Shown here one piece after another: positions 1 to 5,558 of a stretch of DNA of 6,723 bases. The DNA comes from JBBRLG01 sp038231495 (GTDB lineage Bacteria; Planctomycetota; Planctomycetia; Gemmatales; Gemmataceae): assembly GCA_038231495.1 (NCBI GenBank), contig JBBRLG010000418.1, forward strand, positions 1-6,723. Direction: 5' to 3'. Under the pieces are notes generated by a model. That model ran no database searches, was not told the DNA's origin, and saw only the letters and a program-made list of their open reading frames with translations. The position numbers and the translations under genes were made by a program. The stretch's first letter is position 1. The number at the start of each line of letters is the position of its first letter.

Positions 1-413
1 AGCGCGTGGCGGACTTCCTGGCGGACCGCACGACGACCGGCATACCGGACAACAGCTATCCTCGTAGAGGTATTTCGGCGCGGGTGGCGGACCTGGTGCC
101 GCCGCTGATCGTCGAAGCGCTCCGGCACGGATTGCCGATCATGGACCGGCGTTGGAACGGCCGTTTCATTCCCGAGGGCACGTTGGTCGGTCCGGAATCG
201 CGCGGCAGCGCCCCGGTGCGAATCGTGCGCGACGACGCCAACCGCGAGACGCCGGGCCTGGACGGTTTGTACCCGGTCGGCGAAGGTGCGGGCTACGCCG
301 GCGGCATCGTCAGCGCCGCGGTAGACGGCTTACGCTCGGCAAAGGCCGTCCTGGCGAAGTACGCGCCGCTGGACGGCAATAGCGCACGTGGCGGTCCAGA
401 AGAGCGGCGCTAG
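1..413 (+). CDS. FAD-dependent dehydrogenase (COG2509-like), C-terminal part, 5' end outside window
   Basis: The frame is open from the window edge (first whole codon at base 3) to TAG at 411-413, giving 136 visible residues. The segment DGLYPVGEGAGYAGGI near residues 88-103 is the glycine-rich FAD-contacting motif close to the C-terminus of the COG2509 'uncharacterized FAD-dependent dehydrogenase' family. It is preceded by a typical LVGPESRGSAPVRIVRD block and followed by SAAVDGLRSAKAVL, the closing helix of the fold. Family members are much longer (roughly 450-550 residues, from memory), so the GTG at base 6 is an internal valine and not a start. The Rossmann N-terminus lies outside the window. 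The substrate is unknown; the protein is probably a cytoplasmic flavoprotein oxidoreductase. The last 15 or so residues are a variable polar tail. Family assignment is fairly sure; the specific reaction is not. Confidence 0.85.
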   Translation, partial: RVADFLADRTTTGIPDNSYPRRGISARVADLVPPLIVEALRHGLPIMDRRWNGRFIPEGTLVGPESRGSAPVRIVRDDANRETPGLDGLYPVGEGAGYAGGIVSAAVDGLRSAKAVLAKYAPLDGNSARGGPEERR

Positions 414-451
414 GCCTCTAAGGGTCGGCCGATCCCACAACCTCGACTCCT

Positions 452-493
452 TACCCGGTAGTGTAACGGTAGCACAAGCGATTTTGGCAAGCT
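452..493 (+). pseudogene. tRNA-Gln(UUG)-like 5' half, degenerate
   Basis: Bases 459-460 are TA (tRNA positions 8-9). They are followed by a D arm with stem GTGT (461-464) and GCAC (472-475) around the loop AACGGTA, then A, then a 7-base loop TTTTGGC (482-488) with TTG at 484-486 in the anticodon position. This matches the look of bacterial tRNA-Gln(UUG). The anticodon stem is decayed: AGCGA (477-481) against AAGCT (489-493) gives three pairs and two mismatches. There is no GGTTCGAATCC-type T arm downstream and no 3' acceptor strand complementary to 452-458. It therefore looks like a truncated tRNA remnant, as can be left at an integration site. Chance resemblance is possible. Confidence 0.4.
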
Positions 494-576
494 ATACTCA
501 GCGCGCCAGCATGTGGCACAAGGGTCGCCGTAATGGCAGATGACGCAAGAGTACACATGATTGGAAAGGAAATAGC

Positions 577-927
577 ATGACCGTTCTGGAACAGAAGCCA
601 CTCACATTAGCGGTGCCATTGCAGGAAGAGCCGGCGGGGGTGCTGCGCGTCGGCCAGAGCCGTGTCTTGCTGGAACTGGTCATTCGCGCTTACCAGCGCG
701 GCGCTTCGCCCCAGGAGATCGTTCGGATGTACGAGAGCCTGGCGCTGGGCGACGTCTTCGCGGTCCTCGCTTATTATCTCGCGCATCCGGCACCAATCGA
801 CGAGTACCTGCAAAAATGCGACGAAGAAGCTGAGGCCGTTCGTCGCAAAATCGAGGCGTCGCAGCCGCGTGGCCCCAATAAGGAGGAACTGCTGGCCCGC
901 GCCAAGGTGAAAGGCCTAAACCTGTGA
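577..927 (+). CDS. DUF433-family antitoxin
   Basis: The product has 116 residues. The core from about residue 26 (VGQSRVLLELVIRAYQRG, then ASPQEIVRMYESLALGDVFAVLAYYLAHP) is the DUF433 fold, a small helix-turn-helix domain found in antitoxins of the VapB45 kind. Residues 42-70 form the HTH-like part. The charged tail (residues 76-116, ending AKVKGLNL) is probably the toxin-wrapping segment. The ATG at 577 is preceded by AAGGA at 566-570, spaced 6 bases. The last codon and stop overlap the GTG start of the next gene (GTGA at 924-927), the usual arrangement for DUF433-DUF5615 pairs. Inferred role: neutralise the downstream PIN-like toxin and repress its own operon. Residues 1-25 are less conserved in character. 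No operator is visible. Confidence 0.85.
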   Translation: MTVLEQKPLTLAVPLQEEPAGVLRVGQSRVLLELVIRAYQRGASPQEIVRMYESLALGDVFAVLAYYLAHPAPIDEYLQKCDEEAEAVRRKIEASQPRGPNKEELLARAKVKGLNL

Positions 928-1274
928 TCCGGCTGCTGGTCGATCAAAACTTCAACGGGCACATCCTGGACGGTTTGACCCGCCGCGATCCAGGCCTGGA
1001 CTTCCTCCATGTTCGGAACGAAGGCCTGGCGGCAGCGCCGGATCCGGTGCTTCTCGAGTGGGCCGCCACGCAAGACCGCGTTCTCCTTACCCACGATCGC
1101 CGAACGATTCCAGCTTTCGCTTATTCTCGCGTAGCGGCCGGCCAGCGAATGCCGGGAGTCTTTCTGGTCAGCGACGAGATGCCGATCGGCCAGGCCATCG
1201 ACGAGGTCCTTCTCGCCGTGTACTGCCTGGCTCCGGACGAGTGCAAGGATATCGTCAAGTATTTTCCCTTGTGA
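924..1274 (+). CDS. DUF5615 PIN-like toxin
   Basis: The product has 116 residues and starts at GTG, overlapping the antitoxin stop by 4 bases. The N-terminus MIRLLVDQNFNGHIL has the hallmark first acidic residue (D7) of the DUF5615/Mut7-C-like PIN branch. D40 lies just before VLLEWAA, and VLLTHDRRTIP (residues 53-63) supplies the conserved D58 and the T after it. The C-terminus (IGQAIDEVLLAVY, 88-100) is the usual closing helix. Proteins of this family are predicted metal-dependent RNases that act as toxins beside DUF433 antitoxins. The acidic residues expected for catalysis seem present, so the gene looks intact. It ends in TGA at 1272-1274, with a 198-base gap before the next module. Target RNA is unknown. 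Confidence 0.85.
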   Translation: MIRLLVDQNFNGHILDGLTRRDPGLDFLHVRNEGLAAAPDPVLLEWAATQDRVLLTHDRRTIPAFAYSRVAAGQRMPGVFLVSDEMPIGQAIDEVLLAVYCLAPDECKDIVKYFPL

Positions 1275-1472
1275 GTTCCAAAGCGAAGTACGACTCCGGC
1301 GGGCGTCAAGCGAAGGCAACGAAGTTCGGCGCGAGCCACCCACCTGGCCCGGCATTGACCCCTTGACCGAAAATCGTGTTCTCTGTGCGGATTGCCAAGA
1401 GAAGCAGTCGGCAACGACCGAGGGATGGAACGGCCGTTTGCTTTTTGGTAAGCTCTGGCAAAGGAGGCAACC

Positions 1473-1664
1473 ATGATCGAACTGAGAGACGACCAATTGC
1501 AGGCCCTCGACACGGAGACGCAACCCGCTGCCGCGGTCGATCCACGGACAGGGCAGGTGTACCGCCTCATCAAGCAAGAGGTCTACAACCTGGTCTGCGG
1601 CATAATAAAGCCGTACAACCGCGGCTGGGACCCGGACGAGAACCTTATTCGGAAAGACGTATGA
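1473..1664 (+). CDS. Small putative antitoxin of the downstream MazF toxin
   Basis: The product has 63 residues and the gene has the strongest Shine-Dalgarno in the window: AAGGAGG at 1461-1467, 5 bases before the ATG. The protein begins MIELRDDQLQAL and then has VDPRTGQVYRLIKQEVYNLV (residues 23-42). This pattern recalls short planctomycete antitoxin-like proteins in which a DP-x-TG-x-x-Y-x-L strand precedes a helix. The tail WDPDENLIRKDV is acidic and probably contacts the toxin. The stop overlaps the next start as ATGA (1661-1664). The antitoxin role is inferred mainly from position, size and coupling; no named domain is certain. Without the MazF neighbour this would be called hypothetical. 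Confidence 0.6.
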   Translation: MIELRDDQLQALDTETQPAAAVDPRTGQVYRLIKQEVYNLVCGIIKPYNRGWDPDENLIRKDV

Positions 1665-2002
1665 ACCGAGGCGATGTCGTCGAGGTGGACTGGCCTTTCA
1701 CGGACCTCACGGGTACGAAGCCGCGCCCTGCCGTCGTCGTGCAGGCCGACTTCCTCAACGGCCTGATCGATGACACGATTTACGTCAAAATCCAGGGTGC
1801 CGCCTACGCCATCCCCGGCACCGAAGTTCTCCTCGACCCGGCCGTGGAGACGGCATCGGGATTGAGCAAGGTTTGCTACGCTTCCTGCAAGGACATTCTC
1901 ACGCGCGATCAGACACTCATCCTGCGAATGGTCGGCGTCCTGTCGGACGCGGCCCTGCGGCAAATCGAGGCATGTTTGAAGGTGGTGCTGGAAATGCCGT
2001 GA
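1661..2002 (+). CDS. mazF: MazF/PemK-family endoribonuclease toxin
   Basis: The product has 113 residues, a normal length for MazF/PemK. The N-terminus MNRGDVVEVDWPFTDLTGTK is the family signature (RGDVV, then a F-T-D-x-x-G loop), followed by PRPAVVVQ with the conserved arginine R22 in KPRP. The centre (YVKIQG, then GLSKVCYASCKDILTRDQ) and the final helix (GVLSDAALRQIEACLKVVL) follow the family to the end, so the gene looks intact. MazF enzymes cut single-stranded RNA at short sites; the site here cannot be read from sequence. The ATG at 1661 overlaps the upstream antitoxin stop. The frame is open further upstream, but that part is not MazF-like and lacks a ribosome site. The stop TGA at 2000-2002 overlaps a GTG start of the methyltransferase gene. 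Confidence 0.9.
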   Translation: MNRGDVVEVDWPFTDLTGTKPRPAVVVQADFLNGLIDDTIYVKIQGAAYAIPGTEVLLDPAVETASGLSKVCYASCKDILTRDQTLILRMVGVLSDAALRQIEACLKVVLEMP

Positions 2003-2895
2003 ATGTGGCCGGCGGCGCATCGGGAAGATCCGCGAGCCGCGTGGCCGACTTGCAAGTGCAAAGGTTCTCGCAGGGCAGACGCCACGAACATGGGAACAAC
2101 GGATCATCTCCCAGCAGCAGCGCCGCGGTCGATGGCGTGGTGCCGGAGGGATACCTGCGCTCACCGGCCCAGGCTTACCAGGATGTGCTTGCCTGGCTGG
2201 AACGCCTGGAAACGGGCGAGGTCCAGGTCGTGAGCCGTCCCCGGATCGTGGTTCCACTACCGGATACGGACCCGAAGGACGTGAAGCGGCGGGTGCGACG
2301 CTACGGCGACTTCTCGGCGATGAACCGCAACTGGAATCAGAGCCGGAGCGACACCACGCGCGCACGTCTCCAGGCGAACCCGGAGGAATGGGCGCAGTAC
2401 CACACCCTGTACGGCGAAGCCCGGAAGGAATGGGCCGTTGTCCCCTACGAAGAGATGATCCGCTGGTGCCAGCAGCGAAGCGGCTACACCCTCGGCGATT
2501 TCGGCTGCGGTGAAGCCAAGCTCGCGGAGGCCGTTTCCGACCGGCACACCGTCTACAGCTTCGACCACGTGACGGTACACGAGAACGTGATTGCCTGCGA
2601 CATGACCCACGTCCCGTTGGACGACAACACGCTTGACGTGGCAATCTTCTCACTGTCCCTCATGGGCGCGAACTTCGCGGATTACATCCGCGAAGCACAC
2701 CGTACCCTCAAACTCGACGGGCAACTACACGTCATCGAAGCGACTTCACGCCTCAGCAACCGGGATGAGTTCGCCAAAACCCTGGAAGCGTTTGGATTCG
2801 AGGTTGTCGCCATCGAAGACAAGTGGAAGTTCACTCACATTCGGGCACTCAAGACGGAGCGCCCGCCGCGCGAGGACGTTGAACTCCGGTTCTAA
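1999..2895 (+). CDS. Rrp8-like SAM-dependent methyltransferase
   Basis: With GTG at 1999 the product has 298 residues. Motif I is DFGCGEAKLA (167-176). VYSFDHV follows, where SAM-binding proteins place the acidic ribose-contacting residue. Then come ACDMTHVPLDD (199-209) and FSLSLMGANFADYIREA (217-233), and then a V-I-E-A-x-S-R strand. The CDM-x-x-V-P-L and F-x-LSLMG blocks are characteristic of Rrp8/nucleomethylin, which in eukaryotes makes m1A in large-subunit rRNA. A preceding block (W131, YH 134-135, then Y-x-x-x-R-x-x-W) resembles bacterial homologues, some fused behind helicases as I recall. Residues 1-45 are low complexity and may be untranslated. GTG at 2137 or 2140 are alternative starts. 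GTG 1999 was chosen because it overlaps the mazF stop as GTGA. It may be a free-standing enzyme or the 3' remnant of a helicase fusion. The substrate is unproven. Confidence 0.75.
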   Translation: MNVAGGASGRSASRVADLQVQRFSQGRRHEHGNNGSSPSSSAAVDGVVPEGYLRSPAQAYQDVLAWLERLETGEVQVVSRPRIVVPLPDTDPKDVKRRVRRYGDFSAMNRNWNQSRSDTTRARLQANPEEWAQYHTLYGEARKEWAVVPYEEMIRWCQQRSGYTLGDFGCGEAKLAEAVSDRHTVYSFDHVTVHENVIACDMTHVPLDDNTLDVAIFSLSLMGANFADYIREAHRTLKLDGQLHVIEATSRLSNRDEFAKTLEAFGFEVVAIEDKWKFTHIRALKTERPPREDVELRF

Positions 2896-3286
2896 CGGGT
2901 GAAGAAAACGTTGAGTCGGGACGTGGCGCGGTTGTTGATCCAAGACCGAACAGGTGCCGGCCCATTCGGTTGCCGGTGTCTCTCATCGGCGAAATGTCAA
3001 TTGGCGGCGTTGTCTGTCGAATGCGGCGGTTTCCACGGACAAGAATCTACCGTGATTGTCGCCAACCAATTTGGCATCAGCGGACAGCCAGCGGCACGCA
3101 ATGACACCCCCGCACCGTTAGCAAACGGCGATTTGACGTGCGGTTGAACGACCGTTGGCCGGGGTCCATTTCAGGAGCGCTGCGAGACGGTTGCACGTTG
3201 GCGACGGTCCCGATTGACTTCCATGCGCAGCAACGGGTTTGGCACTCAGGCCGGGAGCACGACCGGTCCAAGGCGTCGGTTTTCCG

Positions 3287-3334
3287 TTGGCAAGGGTCGG
3301 CATTTTCTTGGCAAGGGTGGACATTGGCGAGGAT
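3287..3334 (+). repeat. Tandem TTGGCAAGGGT repeat, 21-bp period
   Basis: TTGGCAAGGGT occurs exactly at 3287-3297 and 3308-3318, a period of 21 bases, about two helical turns. A third, weaker copy (TTGGCGAGGAT, 9 of 11) is at 3324-3334. The two exact copies share further flanking similarity (GGCATTTTC against GGACATTGG after the core). It could be a protein-binding array or part of a dispersed element; there is no coding signal here. Confidence 0.6.
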
Positions 3335-3421
3335 CGATATCGAGGGCGAGAAGTGGAGTAACTTTTTTAGCAATAAAGGCTTAAGAAAACCCCAATATCG
3401 CACTTGGCGTCGCCAGGAAGG

Positions 3422-3458
3422 CGACCCCTGCCATAGCGCATTGGCATGGCAAGGGTCG
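3422..3458. repeat. Inverted repeat built from the same motif
   Basis: CGACCCCTGCCAT (3422-3434) and ATGGCAAGGGTCG (3446-3458) are reverse complements at 12 of 13 positions, separated by 11 bases. The right arm carries the TGGCAAGGGTCG core seen at 3288-3299, so the array motif is present here in both orientations. No T-run follows on either side, which argues against an intrinsic terminator. It may be an element end or a dyad binding site. Confidence 0.55.
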
Positions 3459-3535
3459 TACGGCAGCAGCTCATCCACGAGGGCTTCACCTTCCCCTGGC
3501 CGGACGACGTGTTCGTCCCCCCGGTCGCCGCCTTT

Positions 3536-3742
3536 GGCTTGAAGGAACTGGCCCGACAGGAGCGTCCCCGTGCAGGAGGCGTGGCCGAGCGGGCGGTCGC
3601 CGACGTTCCCGGTGGCGTCCGTGCCAAGGTAGGCCGCGTCGGTCCAGGTGCCGCTGGCCGGCTTCGTGACGCGATTGCTTATCGTCCACCGAACCTGGAC
3701 CGGGTCGCTCGCCCGGCCGGATAGGGGGATCGTGTAGTTGCT
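3536..3742 (-). pseudogene. Remnant of a CARDB-like extracellular domain
   Basis: Read on the minus strand from just after an in-frame TGA (3743-3745), 69 codons give a stretch that looks like one Ig-like CARDB repeat: SNYTIPLSGRASDPVQVRW, then T-I-S-N, SGTWTDAAYLGTDAT, GDRPLG and finally GTLLSGQ. This pattern (V-x-V-x-W-T-x-x-N, G-x-W-T-D-x-x-Y-L-x-x-D) is common in repeats of very large planctomycete surface proteins. The stop lies directly upstream, there is no start, and similarity ends near 3536. It is therefore a fragment of a former gene and not an expressed protein. In the same frame the sequence stays open to 3077 but loses recognisable character. Confidence 0.55.
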
Positions 3743-3748
3743 TCAGGG

Positions 3749-3792
3749 AACGGGGGCACGGCCGTCCTCCCCAGGGTGGCCCTGCCCCCGTT
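3749..3792. terminator. Strong GC-rich hairpin, possible terminator or leader structure
   Basis: AACGGGGGCA (3749-3758) pairs perfectly with TGCCCCCGTT (3783-3792). After one C/C mismatch, an inner stem GGCCGTCC (3760-3767) pairs with GGGTGGCC (3774-3781), including two G-T wobbles, around a 6-base loop. This makes about 18 pairs. A short TTTGTCT tract follows on the + strand, weak for an intrinsic terminator. It lies about 120 bases before the sigma-factor start, so it may insulate the operon or sit in its leader. Confidence 0.45.
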
Positions 3793-3913
3793 TGTCTCCC
3801 GTTCCATCTGGACGGCCTACTAATTCGGTTGCCTCGCTCAAGCGCAATCCTTTTTCCGTTCGTCGATTCCGCGGCCGCTTACGTTTATTCTCAAGGAAGC
3901 GGGAAGGAGAATC

Positions 3914-4468
3914 ATGCAGCCGTCGGACGCCGAGCTTATGCGCCGCTGGCAAGAGGGCGACGCCGACGCCTTCGAGGGGCTGGTGCGCCGCTGGCAACGG
4001 CGCGTCGCCGGCCTGCTCGGACGACTGGCGGGGCCGGGCGTCGCCGCCGATCTGTGTCAGGATGTGTTTCTCCGCGTCTACCAGGCCGGGCCGCGCTACC
4101 GCGAGGAGGGTGCGTTCACCACCTGGCTGTATCGCATCGTCCTCAACACCGCCCGCGACGCCGGCCGCCGCGCGCGCCGCGAGCCGAAGCGGGTCGCCGA
4201 CCGCGACCTGCCGGGCGACGGCGGTCCCGACGAGACCGTGTGCCGCCGCGAAACGGCCGACGCCGTCGCCGAGGCGGTCGCGGAATTGCCAAACCCGTTG
4301 CGCGACGTGCTAACCCTGCGCCACTACGAAGGTCTGTCATTCGAGGAAATCGCACGGCTGACCGGGACGCCGGCCAGCACGCTCAAGTCGCGCTTCACCG
4401 CGGCGCTCGCCCGGCTGCGCGTGCGCCTGGAACAACAGGGACTCGCCCCCGAGGAGAGACAAGCATGA
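3914..4468 (+). CDS. ECF-family RNA polymerase sigma factor
   Basis: The product has 184 residues, the normal size for an ECF sigma factor. Region 2 covers about residues 20-83: DAFEGLVRRW, then DLCQDVFLRVYQ (region 2.2, core polymerase contact) and FTTWLYRIVLNTARD (regions 2.3-2.4, -10 recognition). A polar arginine-rich linker runs from 84 to 118. Region 4 covers about 119-172: ELPNPLRDVLTLRHYEGLSF, then EEIARLTGTPASTLKSR, the helix-turn-helix for the -35 element. The ATG at 3914 has AAGGAG at 3904-3909, 4 bases upstream, and fits the usual domain start; the frame is open farther upstream in another register only. The stop overlaps the anti-sigma start (ATGA 4465-4468). It is expected to be held inactive by the next gene product and to transcribe this operon and envelope genes. 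No matching -35/-10 pair was identified. Confidence 0.93.
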   Translation: MQPSDAELMRRWQEGDADAFEGLVRRWQRRVAGLLGRLAGPGVAADLCQDVFLRVYQAGPRYREEGAFTTWLYRIVLNTARDAGRRARREPKRVADRDLPGDGGPDETVCRRETADAVAEAVAELPNPLRDVLTLRHYEGLSFEEIARLTGTPASTLKSRFTAALARLRVRLEQQGLAPEERQA

Positions 4469-5127
4469 ACTGCCCCCAAATACGCGAACAGCTGCCGGAC
4501 CTGCTTTACGGCGAACTCGCGCCGGACGCCGCCTCATCGGTTGCGGCGCATCTGAACCTTTGCGGCGCGTGCCGTCGGGAATTCGACGCCTTGAAAGACG
4601 TACGGCACGCGCTCGACGCGGTGCCGCCGGCGACGGCCCAGGTGGATTTGCCGCGCCTGTACCGCGCCGCTGCCCAGGCCCAAGACCGCCGCTCCCGGCG
4701 CTGGCGGCGCGCGACGATGGCCCTGGCCGCACTCGCCGCGGGGCTGGTCCTAGTTGCCCTGCTGCCGAGCCTCGAAATTCGCGTCGAGGCCCATCAGTTC
4801 GCCGTGCGCTGGGGAGCGCCGCCGCCCGTGCTGCCACCGGCACCGTTGCCGACTCCTGTTCCGCCCGAAGCGGAGCGGACACAGTTCGTCAGCGTGCCGG
4901 CACCGGATGTCGAAGAGCAATTGCGCCTGCTCGGCGATCTCGTGCAGCGGTTGGCCGACGACGCCGACCGCCGCGACGTGCGCCGCAGCCGCGACCTGGA
5001 AATGCTGCGAACGCAATTGACCGACCAGCGCGAGCAAGCGCGCCAGTGGCGGCTCGCGACGGAGCGCGACGTTGCCGCGTTGTACGCCGTTCAGTTCCCC
5101 GAAACCAGGAAAGGAAAACAGCCATGA
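4465..5127 (+). CDS. Membrane-anchored zinc-finger (zf-HC2) anti-sigma factor
   Basis: The product has 220 residues. The N-terminus has C3 and the HxxxCxxC zinc motif (H29, C33, C36) in AAHLNLCGACRREF, the anti-sigma domain that binds and blocks the ECF sigma factor in the cytoplasm. One hydrophobic helix (about 84-101, TMALAALAAGLVLVALLP) is preceded by an arginine-rich stretch (75-82), giving N-in, C-out topology. Outside the membrane there is a proline-rich spacer (118-135). A charged helix follows (about 147-205, rich in L, R, E, Q), likely a coiled coil and possibly the signal-sensing part. The ATG at 4465 overlaps the sigma stop. The frame is open upstream to 3829, but that part is the shadow of the sigma gene. 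The stop overlaps the next start (ATGA 5124-5127). The signal is unknown. Confidence 0.9.
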   Translation: MNCPQIREQLPDLLYGELAPDAASSVAAHLNLCGACRREFDALKDVRHALDAVPPATAQVDLPRLYRAAAQAQDRRSRRWRRATMALAALAAGLVLVALLPSLEIRVEAHQFAVRWGAPPPVLPPAPLPTPVPPEAERTQFVSVPAPDVEEQLRLLGDLVQRLADDADRRDVRRSRDLEMLRTQLTDQREQARQWRLATERDVAALYAVQFPETRKGKQP

Positions 5128-5558
5128 AATCCCGCGTGTTTCTTTTGACTGCCCTACTCGGCGGCCTCACCTGTGCAGCCGCATCGGCCCAGGAGGCGCC
5201 TCAACAAACCCGACCGGCGGTGAATCAACCGCCCAAGACTACCAGCGCCGCCGACGCGCAGGCCGAGGACATCGAGATCATGCGCCGCTTGCTCGCCCGT
5301 GCGCTGACCACCGGACAAACTAGGTTTACGGCGGGAAACTTTGTGTTCCCCCCCAAGGTGACCAACATGGGTACGGCGATGGTCGACTTCGATGCCGACG
5401 GGCGGCTCGACCTGTTCATTGCCCATGATCTCATTGCCCCGAATCGCGCCCTTGGGAACACTTTCGCCGACTTGATCACCGTTGTTGGTGGGGACAGTGT
5501 GTTGTACACGTTGGACAAATCGGGGGCGGTGATTCAGAGTCAGCAGGCGCACATCTAG
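5124..5558 (+). CDS. Secreted protein, N-terminal part ending at an in-frame TAG
   Basis: The ATG overlaps the anti-sigma stop, with AAGGAAA at 5111-5117 as a plausible ribosome site. Residues 1-22 form a clear Sec signal peptide (MKSR, hydrophobic core, cleavage after ASA). A proline/glutamine-rich stretch follows, then DIEIMRRLLARAL (49-61). The DFDADGRLD motif (88-96) matches the DxDxDG calcium loop of FG-GAP/VCBS or EF-hand type, but occurs once only. The frame stops at TAG (5556-5558) after 144 residues, and the same frame stays open to 6587. The true gene was probably 5124-6587, about 487 residues. As it stands this half could be exported as a short protein. Its function is unknown; operon position suggests a periplasmic partner or target of the sigma system. 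Confidence 0.7.
   Translation: MKSRVFLLTALLGGLTCAAASAQEAPQQTRPAVNQPPKTTSAADAQAEDIEIMRRLLARALTTGQTRFTAGNFVFPPKVTNMGTAMVDFDADGRLDLFIAHDLIAPNRALGNTFADLITVVGGDSVLYTLDKSGAVIQSQQAHI
5556..5558 (+). other. In-frame amber codon splitting the secreted protein gene
   Basis: TAG falls in the frame that begins at 5124 and remains open from 5559 to 6587. The residues on either side (QSQQAHI before, DPRTGKQL after) read as continuous protein, and both sides keep high-GC third positions. TAG is used as an ordinary stop at 411-413 and 6585-6587, so general amber reassignment is unlikely. A single substitution from CAG (Gln), TAC (Tyr) or similar would explain it. Confidence 0.8.

Larger units (their letters stand above)
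2896..3480. other. Gene-poor region with degenerate repeats
   Basis: About 585 bases carry no convincing intact gene. The open frames here (for example + strand 2899-3147 and 3138-3542, - strand 3077-3478) have odd composition, no recognisable domain and no good ribosome site. The stretch around 3356-3403 is clearly AT-richer than the surroundings. Motifs related to TTGGCAAGGGT recur: exact at 3287-3297 and 3308-3318; 9 of 11 at 3155-3165, 3198-3208 and 3324-3334; and the TGGCAAGGGT core at 3447-3456. The region probably represents intergenic repeat sequence and decayed DNA. Confidence 0.5.

Noticed and set aside
452..530. Complete functional tRNA gene
   Set aside because: The D arm is good, but the anticodon stem has two mismatches and the T arm and 3' acceptor strand are missing.
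774..1577. Long minus-strand open frame across the first toxin-antitoxin pair
   Set aside because: It is antisense to well-recognised DUF433/DUF5615 genes, with no domain of its own; high GC content leaves such frames open.
1376..1660. Upstream extension of the MazF frame
   Set aside because: The residues before 1661 do not resemble MazF, they overlap the small antitoxin gene in another frame, and the ATGA junction gives a natural start.
1873..1998. Upstream extension of the methyltransferase frame from TTG 1873
   Set aside because: It lies wholly within the MazF coding region and reads as a shadow of it; GTG 1999 or a later GTG is more likely.
1583..2653. 356-codon minus-strand open frame
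   Set aside because: It is arginine/proline/glycine-rich with no family resemblance, and is antisense to MazF and the methyltransferase.
2899..3147. Possible small gene after the methyltransferase
   Set aside because: It has a GTG start without a convincing ribosome site, cysteine- and glycine-scattered composition, and no recognisable domain.
3287..3458. CRISPR array
   Set aside because: The repeated core is only 11 bases with 10-base spacing and drifting copies, not 24-40 base repeats with unique spacers, and no cas gene is present.
3829..4464. Extended N-terminus of the anti-sigma protein
   Set aside because: It is the out-of-frame shadow of the sigma-factor gene; the zinc-finger domain starts normally at ATG 4465.
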